Shown here: one piece after another, positions 51,588 to 60,294 of the stretch
Layout: every line of letters begins with the position of its first letter
Numbering within the stretch: the first letter of the stretch is position 1
Origin: Paenibacillus oleatilyticus
GTDB taxonomy: Bacteria > Bacillota > Bacilli > Paenibacillales > NBRC-103111
Reading direction: 5' to 3'
Assembly: GCF_018998565.1 (NCBI RefSeq)
Contig: NZ_JAHNZO010000014.1
Span: 62,001 to 126,000, forward strand
DNA length: 64,000 bases
Position numbers and translations under genes: made by a program
Notes under the pieces: model-generated
Seen by the model: only the letters and a program-made list of their open reading frames with translations
The model's database searches: none
What the model was told of the DNA's origin: nothing

Positions 51588-52622
51588 ATGATAAAACGTG
51601 CTGGAAGGATGGCTGTTCTGGCGCTGCTTGTCGTGGCGGGCATGACAGGGTGCGGAAGCGGCGACAACTCGTTGACCGTGAGGGAGCCGCAAGGGCAGAC
51701 AACTTCCCCGCAGCCGGGGACGCCCGGTTCGGAACCGGTTCGCGGCAAGGACTTGCTGAAGCAGCTGGACATGACCGCTTCGGGAGCGAAGGAAGCCCGG
51801 GAGATCACGGCGTTTCTGGACGCCAACTTGCAGAAGGCCGACGTGAAGACGGCGGACAGGATGCTGCTGCGGCTTGAGCAGTATTACGATCAACTGCTGC
51901 CAGGCGTGAACGCCAATTTCAAGCGGATGCTGGAGCAGCCGGGAACGGCCGAGAAGCTGCGCGAGCTCGGGTTTCCTCTCGATTTCAATAAAATCGAAAA
52001 CGACGATACGCTGAAACAGTGGCTCCTGCGGCAAACCGAAGGGAAGCTCGCGCTGGATATGAGCGGGGAAGGCGATTTTTATTGGAAAATCGACTATGAG
52101 GCTTTGAAGAAAGCGTACGCTTCTCACGCGTCCGACGATGTGAAGGCTTACCTCGCCATCCGGGCGGCGGAATCGAACAAGACGTTCTTCGACGACGGCC
52201 GGTTGCTGATCGGACGGAGCGAGCTTGCGGATCGCATCCTGCGGGCGGAGAACTACTTGACGAGCTATCCCTCCGGCCACCGAAGGACCGAAGTCAAAGC
52301 GCTGTATGTCGATTATATGGAGCAGTACATTCACGGGTACCGGTACGATGCCATCGATGAAAGCACATTGAAGCTGCTTCCGGCGGTCAAGCGCAGCTAC
52401 GAGCAGCTGGTGAAGCAGCACCCGGATACGAAGACGGCGCAGATTGTGCAGGATTACCTGGAGGAGATCAACCGGAACAAGGACGTCATCTACCATCCCG
52501 GCAAAAAAGGCGAGAGTATCATCGGCGATCCAAAGCGAAATATCGGCGAGTTCTGGAGCGGGCTCCGGAGCCGGATCGATGCCGCATTCCAGGCAACGAA
52601 GCAGCAGCCGGGGCCGGGATAA
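51588..52622 (+). CDS. Lipoprotein, function unknown
   Basis: The product (344 residues) has a lipoprotein signal peptide ending MTGC, a Ser/Pro/Gly spacer and a helical body (REITAFLDANLQKADVKTAD, DYMEQYIHGYRYDAIDESTL). ATG 51588 follows GAGGTGGAG. I do not recognise a domain. It might be a surface-anchored substrate or partner; B. subtilis has several lipoproteins of this size with no known job. Confidence 0.7.
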   Translation: MIKRAGRMAVLALLVVAGMTGCGSGDNSLTVREPQGQTTSPQPGTPGSEPVRGKDLLKQLDMTASGAKEAREITAFLDANLQKADVKTADRMLLRLEQYYDQLLPGVNANFKRMLEQPGTAEKLRELGFPLDFNKIENDDTLKQWLLRQTEGKLALDMSGEGDFYWKIDYEALKKAYASHASDDVKAYLAIRAAESNKTFFDDGRLLIGRSELADRILRAENYLTSYPSGHRRTEVKALYVDYMEQYIHGYRYDAIDESTLKLLPAVKRSYEQLVKQHPDTKTAQIVQDYLEEINRNKDVIYHPGKKGESIIGDPKRNIGEFWSGLRSRIDAAFQATKQQPGPG

Positions 52623-52643
52623 ACAACAAAACTGAATAAAAAA

Positions 52644-52733
52644 CGAAAAAAGGACGATAAAAGCTAATGAAACCTTTAAAAAAGGCGATCCTTACATTGG
52701 CAGGCAGCGGGAACTTATGGTGTCCTTTTTCGT
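52644..52733. repeat. Inverted repeat enclosing 65 bases; possible structured RNA
   Basis: ACGAAAAAAGGAC (52644-52656) and GTCCTTTTTCGT (52722-52733) pair perfectly except one A. The enclosed segment contains GACGATAAAAGCTAATG and GGCAGGCAGCGGGAAC and could fold further (CCTTT/AAGG). It may be a terminator with a long loop, bidirectional in principle, or a structured leader. The similarity to class-I c-di-GMP riboswitch blocks is loose and I do not call it one. Confidence 0.4.
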
Positions 52734-52820
52734 CCGGCACGTAAACCCAATAGCGGGACACGTTCCCATGCTGTCTCTTTTTGCCTTTTGAACTATTTAT
52801 GTCAATCGGGTGAGTTTCCC

Positions 52821-52847
52821 TGAAACTTTCGTTCCCTTTGCTTCGTA
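52821..52847 (+). promoter_or_regulatory. ECF (SigW-like) promoter of the AI-2E-family gene
   Basis: TGAAAC (52821-52826), 17 bases and CGTATA (52844-52849) match the B. subtilis SigW consensus exactly apart from a 17- rather than 16-base spacer. It lies 52 bases before the gene. Confidence 0.65.
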
Positions 52848-52900
52848 TACTGCATGGGAAGTTTTATTCCTTATTCCGGCGGCGACAGGAGATTAGATGT

Positions 52901-53920
52901 ATGGAATGGCTCAAAACGATGTTTTCCAACCTGACGGTAAGACGATTCGCCATATTGCTCATAGTTTGCTTTCTATTGTTCCAAATTCGGGATATGCTGA
53001 ATTTGGTGCTGCTGACTTTCCTGTTCACCTTCATCATGTACCGTCTGCAAGGGTATGTCACGGCACAGTTGAACCGTTTCATCCGGATCAACAGCAAGAC
53101 CGTCGTGATCTTGCTGTATTTGATCATTTGCGGCCTGTTGGGCTGGGCGATTGCTTACAATCTGCCCAAGGTTATCGTCCAAATCAAACAGCTGTATGAT
53201 GTCGTGTTTACGTTGATGAACTCGCCTCAGCCGGATGACGAGCTGTCCAGATGGATCGCCGGCATCTTGAAGGAATTGAACCTGCAATCGTATGTGAAGC
53301 AGGGCTTCGAGTATGTGCTCAAGATCAGCAACTGGGGAACGACGTTTATTTTCGCGCTGCTGCTCAGCCTCTTCTTCATCTTGGAAAAGAACCGCATCGT
53401 CCGGTTCACCTCTAAATTTAAAACGAGCAAAATCGCTTGGCTCTATAACGAGCTGGAGTATTTCGGCCGGAAGTTCGTGCTTTCCTTCGGCAAGGTGATC
53501 GAAGCGCAGCTGCTGATCGCCGTGTTCAATACGATTTTTACTGCGATTGGGTTATGGATACTGGGGTATCCGTATTTGTTCGCGCTGTCGATCATGGTGT
53601 TCCTGCTTAGCTTGATCCCGGTGGCGGGGGTTATTATTTCGCTTATTCCGCTCTGCATTATCGGCTATACGCTCGGCGGCTTGCTGATGGTCGTCTATGT
53701 GATCGTGATGATTACCGTCCTGCATTTCCTGGAAGGGTACTTCCTGAACCCGAAGCTGATGTCGTCCAAAACGAATCTGCCGATGTTCTATACGTTCATC
53801 ATCCTCATCTTCTCCGAGCACTATTTCGGGGTATGGGGACTCATTATCGGGATTCCGGTGTTCGTCTTCCTGCTGGACATCCTTGATGTGAACGTGGATG
53901 AACGCTCTGGCAAGGGATGA
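52901..53920 (+). CDS. AI-2E-family membrane transporter
   Basis: The product (339 residues) has about eight membrane segments and the family's Pro-Xaa-Ala/Gly-Gly blocks (LLSLIPVAGVIISLIPLCII, FLEGYFLNPKLMSSKTNLPM). ATG 52901 follows AGGAG. Members export quorum-sensing or other small molecules, or work as Na+/H+ antiporters; the substrate is unknown. An ECF-like promoter implies envelope-stress control. Confidence 0.87.
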   Translation: MEWLKTMFSNLTVRRFAILLIVCFLLFQIRDMLNLVLLTFLFTFIMYRLQGYVTAQLNRFIRINSKTVVILLYLIICGLLGWAIAYNLPKVIVQIKQLYDVVFTLMNSPQPDDELSRWIAGILKELNLQSYVKQGFEYVLKISNWGTTFIFALLLSLFFILEKNRIVRFTSKFKTSKIAWLYNELEYFGRKFVLSFGKVIEAQLLIAVFNTIFTAIGLWILGYPYLFALSIMVFLLSLIPVAGVIISLIPLCIIGYTLGGLLMVVYVIVMITVLHFLEGYFLNPKLMSSKTNLPMFYTFIILIFSEHYFGVWGLIIGIPVFVFLLDILDVNVDERSGKG

Positions 53921-53977
53921 GCGGGAAGTTGAATGTTTGGAAGAAAACAGGTCTTTGCGGGGCTTTAAAACGTCGAA

Positions 53978-54013
53978 AAGGCTACCTACACGTGAAAGTG
54001 AGGTAGCCTTTGT
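53978..54013. terminator. Bidirectional terminator
   Basis: AAGGCTACCT (53978-53987) and AGGTAGCCTT (54001-54010) form a perfect stem flanked by A and T residues, between the convergent transporter and 75-residue genes. Confidence 0.85.
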
Positions 54014-54025
54014 TATACATGTGGA

Positions 54026-54253
54026 TCAAAAACTTGAATAGTCAATCGTTGTGACATTGTTATTTTTCATATAGTCGTAAATTCTCGCTAGCTTCAAGTC
54101 TACCATAGCGTCCCGAATAAGTTTTTCACCAGTCGGAGTGGGTCGCGATAAAGCGATATGAGGGACACCTTGTACCCGGTATTGACCAATTTTCACGTCC
54201 TTAATGATCTCGGTCTCTATGGCTTTCGCCTTCCTCTCAATCGTAGCGCTCAT
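54026..54253 (-). CDS. Small hypothetical protein, A+T-rich island
   Basis: The product (75 residues) starts 4 bases after GGGGAAGGAAC and reads MSATIERKAKAIETEIIKDV, then VPHIALSRPTPTGEKLIRDA and a final IYDYMKNNNVTTIDYSSF. It could be a small antitoxin-like or regulatory protein. I do not recognise the family. It follows the DUF4258-like gene after 102 bases on the same strand, and both are A+T-richer than their surroundings. Confidence 0.6.
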   Translation of the reverse strand: MSATIERKAKAIETEIIKDVKIGQYRVQGVPHIALSRPTPTGEKLIRDAMVDLKLARIYDYMKNNNVTTIDYSSF

Positions 54254-54355
54254 CGTTCCTTCCCCCTTAGTTTATAAAGCATTCTCTAATTATTATACAG
54301 CAAACATAGAACATCCGCCACTCAGTATAGAACAGGGTGGTTTCTAATTTGAATT

Positions 54356-54958
54356 TTAACGGCGGTCTTTATGTGGCTTTTGCTTACTAGCTTCCCGCAT
54401 AATTTCCAGCTTTTCCATTGTATCAGCCGGAAGTAACGCACTCATGGTATACGTTGTCGGGTTCGGTTCATCCGTAATGACAGTAATTACGAGTATGGGC
54501 CCGTCAAAAACAATGGAGACCGTGCAGGTCTTGCCATTATATTCCCCGTTTAAGTTATAACTTAAACACCCGTATCCTCGCCATTCGGCATCGTTCTCAA
54601 TTTTTTGTGACTGAATAACGATATCGGCTATACCCAATAAGGCACGTTCACTAGGAAAGGCGTCGCGATCAATTCGTGCCGCAATTCGCTTTAAACCATG
54701 ATCAGTAAAGCGCAGCAGTTGGTGGTCAATCAATGTTTGGGGCGTATGGCCATTAACCAGTTGATTTTTATAACCAAGCACAGATGCTTTCTGCTCGGGG
54801 GACAAGCGAATTTTTATGCCCCTTGTGTCAGGGTTCAACCATTGTTTTTCCGTTTTAGATTTTGCTGTCGAAATGATAAGCTGCAGTTGTTCATCCGTCA
54901 GCTCTACAATATCGTCAAAAACGATTTCGGTATCACGTAATTGAATTTTTACTGCCAA
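54356..54958 (-). CDS. DUF4258-like protein (possible BECR-fold RNase), A+T-rich island
   Basis: The product (200 residues) starts at TTG 54958, nine bases after GGGGGA; a longer frame with several Cys and Asn residues is less likely. The C-terminal half has the DUF4258 plan: RFTDHGLKRIAARID with the conserved His and Arg pair, then a long beta-hairpin (YGCLSYNLNGEYNGKTCTVS, GPILVITVITDEPN). DUF4258 shares the RelE/BrnT-type fold. The N-terminal half is unassigned. Together with the small gene downstream it may be a toxin-antitoxin-like pair. Confidence 0.6.
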   Translation of the reverse strand: MAVKIQLRDTEIVFDDIVELTDEQLQLIISTAKSKTEKQWLNPDTRGIKIRLSPEQKASVLGYKNQLVNGHTPQTLIDHQLLRFTDHGLKRIAARIDRDAFPSERALLGIADIVIQSQKIENDAEWRGYGCLSYNLNGEYNGKTCTVSIVFDGPILVITVITDEPNPTTYTMSALLPADTMEKLEIMREASKQKPHKDRR

Positions 54959-55136
54959 ATCTTCCAATCCCCCACCGCAAGTGCAATAATTCCCATTGTC
55001 GCAGAATACCGCTGGTATAGTCAATAAAGCTCAGTCATTTTTTGATTTAATACCATAATCCGACAAAAAAGGATGTTGGCCAGCCTCCGTTTCTAGTATA
55101 ATCTTCCTATAACACCGATGCGGACGAGGTGGAAGG

Positions 55137-57227
55137 ATGAAAAAATTACTGCTCGGCGTCCTGCTGACGCTAGGTTTGCTGATCCACCAGAACGCGTTGG
55201 CCGACCCGGCTCCTGCAGGCGGCGTGCCTTCGGAGAGCGCTCCGGTCGACCCTGCTCAGGCGGTACAGCCGCCTGCAGAGAAGCCGCAGGAGCCGCCGTC
55301 TTCGGTTCCTGCTCCGGCAGATGCCCCGCAGTCGGGGAAGATTACCATCTCCGCCGGTACGTTCTTCCTGGTGCTCGGTACGGTATCGGTTTTGCTTGTC
55401 GTGCTTGGCTGCGGAATCGTCTACAAGCTGAGGGTCAGCTGGCTTCGCCGCAGGGCGCAGCGGCTGCTGGTGAACGTGATGAGCGCAGCCGAGGAGTTAA
55501 GACCTTACGAAGGGAATGCAGAAGGAAGCACCGAGTCCATCGTGAAGCAGGCGGACGAGCGGCTGGCGAACCTGACGGTGGCTGTCAGCCGGCGGTTGAC
55601 TGTGGTAACGGAGACGAAAATTTTCTTTCTCCGCTTTGTCAAGCTCTCGCGGTTTATCCGTGATTCGAAGGGCGAACTTAAGCGGTTGAGGACGTCCTTC
55701 AAGGAGGTTCATGCCGAGGTCCGCCGCGTTCTGGAAGCGGCTCAGGCCCTGTCGCCGCGGCTTCAGCGGCTTGTCGATCAGCGCGCCTCCGTAGAGGCCG
55801 AGGCGAAGAGCCGGACGGCGGAGCTTGCGTTTCCGCTGAACCAAACGTACGAAGAGCTGGAGCGGCTCCGGCAGGAGCTGCAGCAAGCGACCGATGCGGC
55901 GCGGCCCGACCCGGTCGGAGCGCAGCGGATCGCGTCGCAAGCCGAAGCCCGGCTGCAAAGCATCAGCCGGGACGTGAAGGACATTGGCATCTATTTGAGC
56001 GAATACCGGGCTTTTCCGGGCCGGTTGGACCAAGCTGAGGCCAAAGTGAAGAAGCTTGTGGAAGAGCATCGTCTGAATCTGTTTCATATCGATCCTTACG
56101 GGAGCCTTGCCGAGGCCCGCAGGCTGTCGGAGGACATGCTGGAAGAGCTCAAGGCCGGCAACCTTGAACAAGTCAGAACTACTGCTGCGCAAGTCAGCGG
56201 CCTTTTAAAGGCTGCGGTTGAGATGACGCAGCGGCATGCGACGTTCCGACGGCAGAACCCGAAAGACATTCAGCAAGTGCAGAAGAAGCTGTGGGACTAC
56301 CGAACAACGGACGCGGCACTCGCTCCGGCGCTTGCGAGAACGCGTCAATGCTATGCTCAAGAGCATTGGCAGGACATGTGGAGTCGTTACGGAACAATCG
56401 ATCGGCATGTGAAGCAGATGGAACAGCAGTTGCCCGAGGTGAAACGGCAATCCGACGACGAGCACCAGGATTACGATACCGCCAGAGGCTTCTTGGACGA
56501 CATGCTTGCACGGCTTCGCGAGGCCGAGGAGATGCAGCGGAATTGCCGCAGCGCCGTCGAGCAGTTGGACCGGGGCTACGGCAGCCTGAAAAGCAAGCAG
56601 GGGCAGGCGTGGTCAGCGCTTGAAGCGGCAGTGAAGCAGGTGAAGCAAAACAATCTGCGCTTCCTTGTGGCGGACCAGGTCGACATGGTGCTTGCAAGAG
56701 CGGAGTCGTTAAATAACGAGCTGAATCAGCGGCTGTTCGTCCCGCCTTATCGTCTTGGAGCGATTGAGCAGCACGTTGTCCGCTTAACCGATCTCGCCAA
56801 TGAGTTTGCCGGAACCGTCAAGCAGAGGCTGGAGCAGAAACGGCAGGCGGAAAGAGCGCTTGGTCAAGCGCAATCGAGCTACCGTTCCACACGCGCCAAG
56901 GTAAGATCCAGGATCGAGGTTCGAAGGTTCGACGCTCCTCATACATCCGTTATTCAGCGCGTAGAAGGTCTCATTGCCGGAGGCCGCTACATCGAGGCTG
57001 TCCATGAATGTCATGATATGGATAAAATTATAAACGAGATGAAACGGCTGTATCGGCGGGAAATTGAAGAAGAACAAAGAGCAGCGGCGGCACGCCGGGC
57101 AAGCGCTTCAAGCTCAAGCTCGGGCTTCTTCGGCTCCTCCGGCTCTTCCGGGTCTTTCCGCAGTTCCGGCGGCTCCGATGACGATGACGGCGGAGGGGAT
57201 AGCGGAGAAGGAAACGAAGACGAATAG
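55137..57227 (+). CDS. EzrA-like coiled-coil membrane protein with Ser/Gly/Asp tail
   Basis: The product (696 residues) has a signal peptide, a Pro/Ala-rich spacer, one membrane helix (FFLVLGTVSVLLVVLGCGIV), then about 500 residues of alpha-helical spectrin-like coiled coil recalling EzrA, and a final low-complexity tail of serine, glycine and aspartate (SSSSGFFGSSGSSGSF, GSDDDDGGGDSGEGNEDE). EzrA is a cell-division regulator, but here the signal peptide and topology differ. The exact role is unknown. ATG 55137 follows GAGGTGGAAGG. Confidence 0.7.
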   Translation: MKKLLLGVLLTLGLLIHQNALADPAPAGGVPSESAPVDPAQAVQPPAEKPQEPPSSVPAPADAPQSGKITISAGTFFLVLGTVSVLLVVLGCGIVYKLRVSWLRRRAQRLLVNVMSAAEELRPYEGNAEGSTESIVKQADERLANLTVAVSRRLTVVTETKIFFLRFVKLSRFIRDSKGELKRLRTSFKEVHAEVRRVLEAAQALSPRLQRLVDQRASVEAEAKSRTAELAFPLNQTYEELERLRQELQQATDAARPDPVGAQRIASQAEARLQSISRDVKDIGIYLSEYRAFPGRLDQAEAKVKKLVEEHRLNLFHIDPYGSLAEARRLSEDMLEELKAGNLEQVRTTAAQVSGLLKAAVEMTQRHATFRRQNPKDIQQVQKKLWDYRTTDAALAPALARTRQCYAQEHWQDMWSRYGTIDRHVKQMEQQLPEVKRQSDDEHQDYDTARGFLDDMLARLREAEEMQRNCRSAVEQLDRGYGSLKSKQGQAWSALEAAVKQVKQNNLRFLVADQVDMVLARAESLNNELNQRLFVPPYRLGAIEQHVVRLTDLANEFAGTVKQRLEQKRQAERALGQAQSSYRSTRAKVRSRIEVRRFDAPHTSVIQRVEGLIAGGRYIEAVHECHDMDKIINEMKRLYRREIEEEQRAAAARRASASSSSSGFFGSSGSSGSFRSSGGSDDDDGGGDSGEGNEDE

Positions 57228-57236
57228 ACATCGCAT

Positions 57237-57279
57237 AAAAAAGGCACCGCTCCTGTTTTGGCAGGATGCGGTGCCTTTT
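57237..57279. terminator. Bidirectional terminator
   Basis: AAAAAAGGCACCGC (57237-57250) and GCGGTGCCTTTT (57268-57279) form a perfect stem with A and T runs, between convergent genes. Confidence 0.85.
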
Positions 57280-57316
57280 GCATAGATGGGTCTTTGTTCT
57301 GACAGGGCTGCCCCCA

Positions 57317-58969
57317 TCAGTAAGTAATCATGACCGTCCGCGTGGCTTCGGCGTAATCTACCTTGGCCCCCAGCACTTCAGCCAGCAGGCGGACCGGGAC
57401 CATCGTGTTGTCGCCGACCAGCCGGGCGGGCGTATCGGTTTGCCGCAGGTCGCCGTTCACTTCGTAGGCGTTTTTCGTCGTGTAAAGCGTGACCTTAAGC
57501 GTTCCTTTCGTATACACGGCCGCGCGCTGCTGCTCGTCCCATTCCACGTTCGCTCCGAGCGCCGCGGCCAAGTCGCGGATATACAAGTACGAGGAGCCGT
57601 CGACGATGACCGGCGTCCGCTGCATCGGGAAGGAGACGCCGTCAACGGAATAGCTGCTGTCATCCAGCCCGAAGCTGGCTTTACGCTGAATCGGCAGCAC
57701 GGTGACCGCTTGCTTGAGGTAATCGGACGCGTTCCGGTGCAGCTTCGTTTTTCCGAGCTGCGGCAGCGGTTCCGTCGTAAAATTCCATTCTTTCGACTCG
57801 GTGGTTGTGGTGCCGTCTTTTTTGGTCACCTGCAGGCTCAGCTTGACGAGATAAGTCTGATCCGCTTGCAGCGGCTTGCGCGGCAGCAGAATGACGGCAT
57901 TGGCCAATTTATCGTCGTTTTCGGGCGAATTCGCGAACAAGTCGATCTTCTGCTTGGCATTATCGGTCAGCTCGGCGCTCAGCAGCTTGATTTTGTCTAC
58001 ATTTTCGCCGAAATATTGGGCCATGATCGGGTAGCCGACAGGGTAATTGCCGCTCGTATGCATACGCAGCGGGTCCGGGGCTTCGTTCCCGTCAAAGGAC
58101 GTGGGCACATACCGTTCCCCGTCCGCCGGCGAGACGACGATCGGCGAGTTTTCGCTCGATCCGAAGCCGAATTCGATGATCGTGTAATCGCCTACTTTAG
58201 CAATACCGACTTCTTTGGCATCCGGATTCAAGAACGGAGAACGGTGGTACGGCGCGTCGAACAGCACGTCGACCGTCTCGCCGATCGATCCTACGTGATA
58301 CGCGGCGTCTTCCCCGAGCTTGGCCGAATACCCGTAGTAAGCGGCGCGCTCCAGCGGCGACTGGCCGAAAAATCCGGGTTTGTTCGGGTTCTCGTCGTGC
58401 AAACTCTCCGTACTTTTTTCGCTTTGGGCGATTTTGTTCGCATCCAAATAGTTCGCATGCGCCTTCGCCATAGCGAGAAGCCGGTCGTTCATTTGAAGCT
58501 GGGGAAGCCCGTACAGCACCCGGTAGTCGTTAATGGCGGCGAGTCCGGCCAGATCCTCCGGGGACGGAGCCTCGAAGCGGCTGACCGCGTCTTTCGCAAC
58601 GGTAAACGACCACGATTGCTCGATAGGCTTATAGCCCGGATAGGTGATCGACATTTGCACGGTGTAATTTCCGGGCGCGAGATCTTTGTCGGGCGTATAG
58701 GTGAACGTCCCTTTGTCATGGTCGTAACTGACAGGCACGCTCCGACCGTTCAGCGTCATGGTGTAAGACGAGGGCGCAAAGGCCAAATCGGTATCGAAAT
58801 AAAACGTAAGATTCGGCTTGGTGACGCCGACGGTTCCTTTGGGAGCCGCCTCGTAGGAATAGGAGGACGCTTGGGCTTGGGGTACGGGAATTGTAAGACC
58901 GATACACCAGAGCATCAGCGCCAAGGATAGGAGCATCAGAGATTTGCCCAGGCGGGCGGTTGAATTCAA
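57317..58969 (-). CDS. Secreted CAP-domain protein with C-terminal stalk domain
   Basis: The product (550 residues) has a signal peptide ending PQAQA, an Ig-like region, a CAP/SCP domain (residues about 140-265: LAAINDYRVLYGLPQLQMND, AKAHANYLDAN), a second Ig-like region, and a stalk domain at the C-terminus (YIRDLAAALGANVEWDEQQR, VPVRLLAEVLGAKVDYAEAT). The CAP histidine in HDENP and glutamate in LGEDAAYH are present. TTG 58969 follows AAGGAGG. It is likely wall-associated; CAP activity in bacteria is unknown. Confidence 0.83.
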   Translation of the reverse strand: MNSTARLGKSLMLLSLALMLWCIGLTIPVPQAQASSYSYEAAPKGTVGVTKPNLTFYFDTDLAFAPSSYTMTLNGRSVPVSYDHDKGTFTYTPDKDLAPGNYTVQMSITYPGYKPIEQSWSFTVAKDAVSRFEAPSPEDLAGLAAINDYRVLYGLPQLQMNDRLLAMAKAHANYLDANKIAQSEKSTESLHDENPNKPGFFGQSPLERAAYYGYSAKLGEDAAYHVGSIGETVDVLFDAPYHRSPFLNPDAKEVGIAKVGDYTIIEFGFGSSENSPIVVSPADGERYVPTSFDGNEAPDPLRMHTSGNYPVGYPIMAQYFGENVDKIKLLSAELTDNAKQKIDLFANSPENDDKLANAVILLPRKPLQADQTYLVKLSLQVTKKDGTTTTESKEWNFTTEPLPQLGKTKLHRNASDYLKQAVTVLPIQRKASFGLDDSSYSVDGVSFPMQRTPVIVDGSSYLYIRDLAAALGANVEWDEQQRAAVYTKGTLKVTLYTTKNAYEVNGDLRQTDTPARLVGDNTMVPVRLLAEVLGAKVDYAEATRTVMITY

Positions 58970-59119
58970 GGGAAATACCTCCTTACTAAATGTATGTTAG
59001 GGGTGTGGACTTCCTCTCTTACAACTATTCGGCATTGGCGGGGGAAACCCTTTTTCGAAAAAATTTCCAGACCATGGCGGGCGCGAAGAGCAGGGAGGAA
59101 GAAGTTGCGGAAAATTTAT

Positions 59120-59162
59120 GATAATGATAATCATTGTCACTGAAAGAGTGATTTGCTATAAT
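59120..59162 (+). promoter_or_regulatory. Fur-controlled promoter of the siderophore importer
   Basis: A 19-bp Fur box (59120-59138) matches the GATAATGATAATCATTATC consensus at 18 of 19 positions. It overlaps TTGTCA (59134-59139), which is followed after 17 bases by TATAAT (59157-59162). Iron repression by blocking the -35 region is expected. Confidence 0.88.
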
Positions 59163-59207
59163 GAGTGCCGACCGGAAGATTATACCTACGTAAAGGGGAT
59201 ACATAAC

Positions 59208-60233
59208 GTGAAACTTCTTAAGTCACTTTTTCTGCTGGCTGTTATTGTTTTGATCAGCGCCTTGCTGTTTGGCTGCGCCAAAGAAGGAACGCCGGATAAG
59301 CCAGCCGAAGCAAAACCCGCTTCAACGGATACAAAAACCGCATCGGCCGAGACGAAAAGCGCAGGCTCCGCTGCCGCTCTAACTATCAAGCATGAACTTG
59401 GCGAAACGCCGGTTCCCGGCTCCCCACAGAAGATTGTCGTGCTGGAGCTGGGCTTCATCGACGCGCTGCTGGATGTCGGTGTGAAGCCGGCCGGCGTCGC
59501 CGACGACAATAAACCGAACCTGATTGCGGCCGAGGTGCTGAAAAAAATCGAGGGCTACACCCCGGTAGGCACCCGCACGCAGCCCAGCCTGGAGAAGATC
59601 AAAATGCTTCAGCCCGATCTGATTGTCGCAGACACGGACCGGCATAAAAACGTATATGCGGAATTGTCCAAAATCGCGCCGACGATCGCCTTGAAAAACT
59701 TGAACGCGGATTATGACGATACGCTGAAGACGGCGCTTACGGTCGCCGAGGCGGTCGGGAAACGCAGCGAGATGGAGAAGGTGATCGAAGCCCACAAGAC
59801 CAAGCTCAAAGCGCTGCAGGCCAAAGCGCCGCAAGGGAAGCCGAGCGTGCTGCTCATCGGCAATACGAACAACGAAATCGCCGTACGCAGTCCGGAATTT
59901 TTCACCTCGCAGCTGCTGACGCAATTCGGGTATACGTATGCTTTGAAGGATGCTTCGAAATACGCGTCTACCTCGACGAACGCCAATCTGACATTGGAGC
60001 AGCTTCTTGAGATCGATCCCGATACGATCGTGCTGATGTCCGCCGAGAGCGACAAGCGTGACAAAGAGGGCGGCCGGCCTATCGAGAAAGACCCGCTGTG
60101 GAAAGACCTCAAGGCGGTGAAGAACAAGCAGGTATACGAGGTGGACCGGTACGCCTGGTCGCTCCGCCGCAGTGTGCAGGGGGCGAATGTGATGATCGAC
60201 CAGGCGGATAAGCTGCTATTCGCAGCCAAATGA
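59208..60233 (+). CDS. Iron-siderophore-binding lipoprotein
   Basis: The product (341 residues) has a lipoprotein signal peptide ending LFGC and a siderophore-binding body (LGETPVPGSPQKIVVLELGF, KIKMLQPDLIVADTDRHKNV, DTIVLMSAESDKRDKEGGRP). GTG 59208 follows AAAGGGG; the longer frame upstream contains the promoter. Two FecCD-type permeases follow on the same strand. It is the second such lipoprotein in the window. Confidence 0.9.
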   Translation: MKLLKSLFLLAVIVLISALLFGCAKEGTPDKPAEAKPASTDTKTASAETKSAGSAAALTIKHELGETPVPGSPQKIVVLELGFIDALLDVGVKPAGVADDNKPNLIAAEVLKKIEGYTPVGTRTQPSLEKIKMLQPDLIVADTDRHKNVYAELSKIAPTIALKNLNADYDDTLKTALTVAEAVGKRSEMEKVIEAHKTKLKALQAKAPQGKPSVLLIGNTNNEIAVRSPEFFTSQLLTQFGYTYALKDASKYASTSTNANLTLEQLLEIDPDTIVLMSAESDKRDKEGGRPIEKDPLWKDLKAVKNKQVYEVDRYAWSLRRSVQGANVMIDQADKLLFAAK

Positions 60234-60294
60234 TCTCGGCCTCAACGCTCGGGAACGAGTTCGTTAGATTCGATAGCGAAGGGGTCGGGTACTA

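Noticed and set aside
52644-52733. Class-I c-di-GMP riboswitch
   Set aside because: Only short blocks resemble the family; the characteristic GCAAACC block, GAAA-tetraloop hairpin and ACGCAAAGCC segment are missing.
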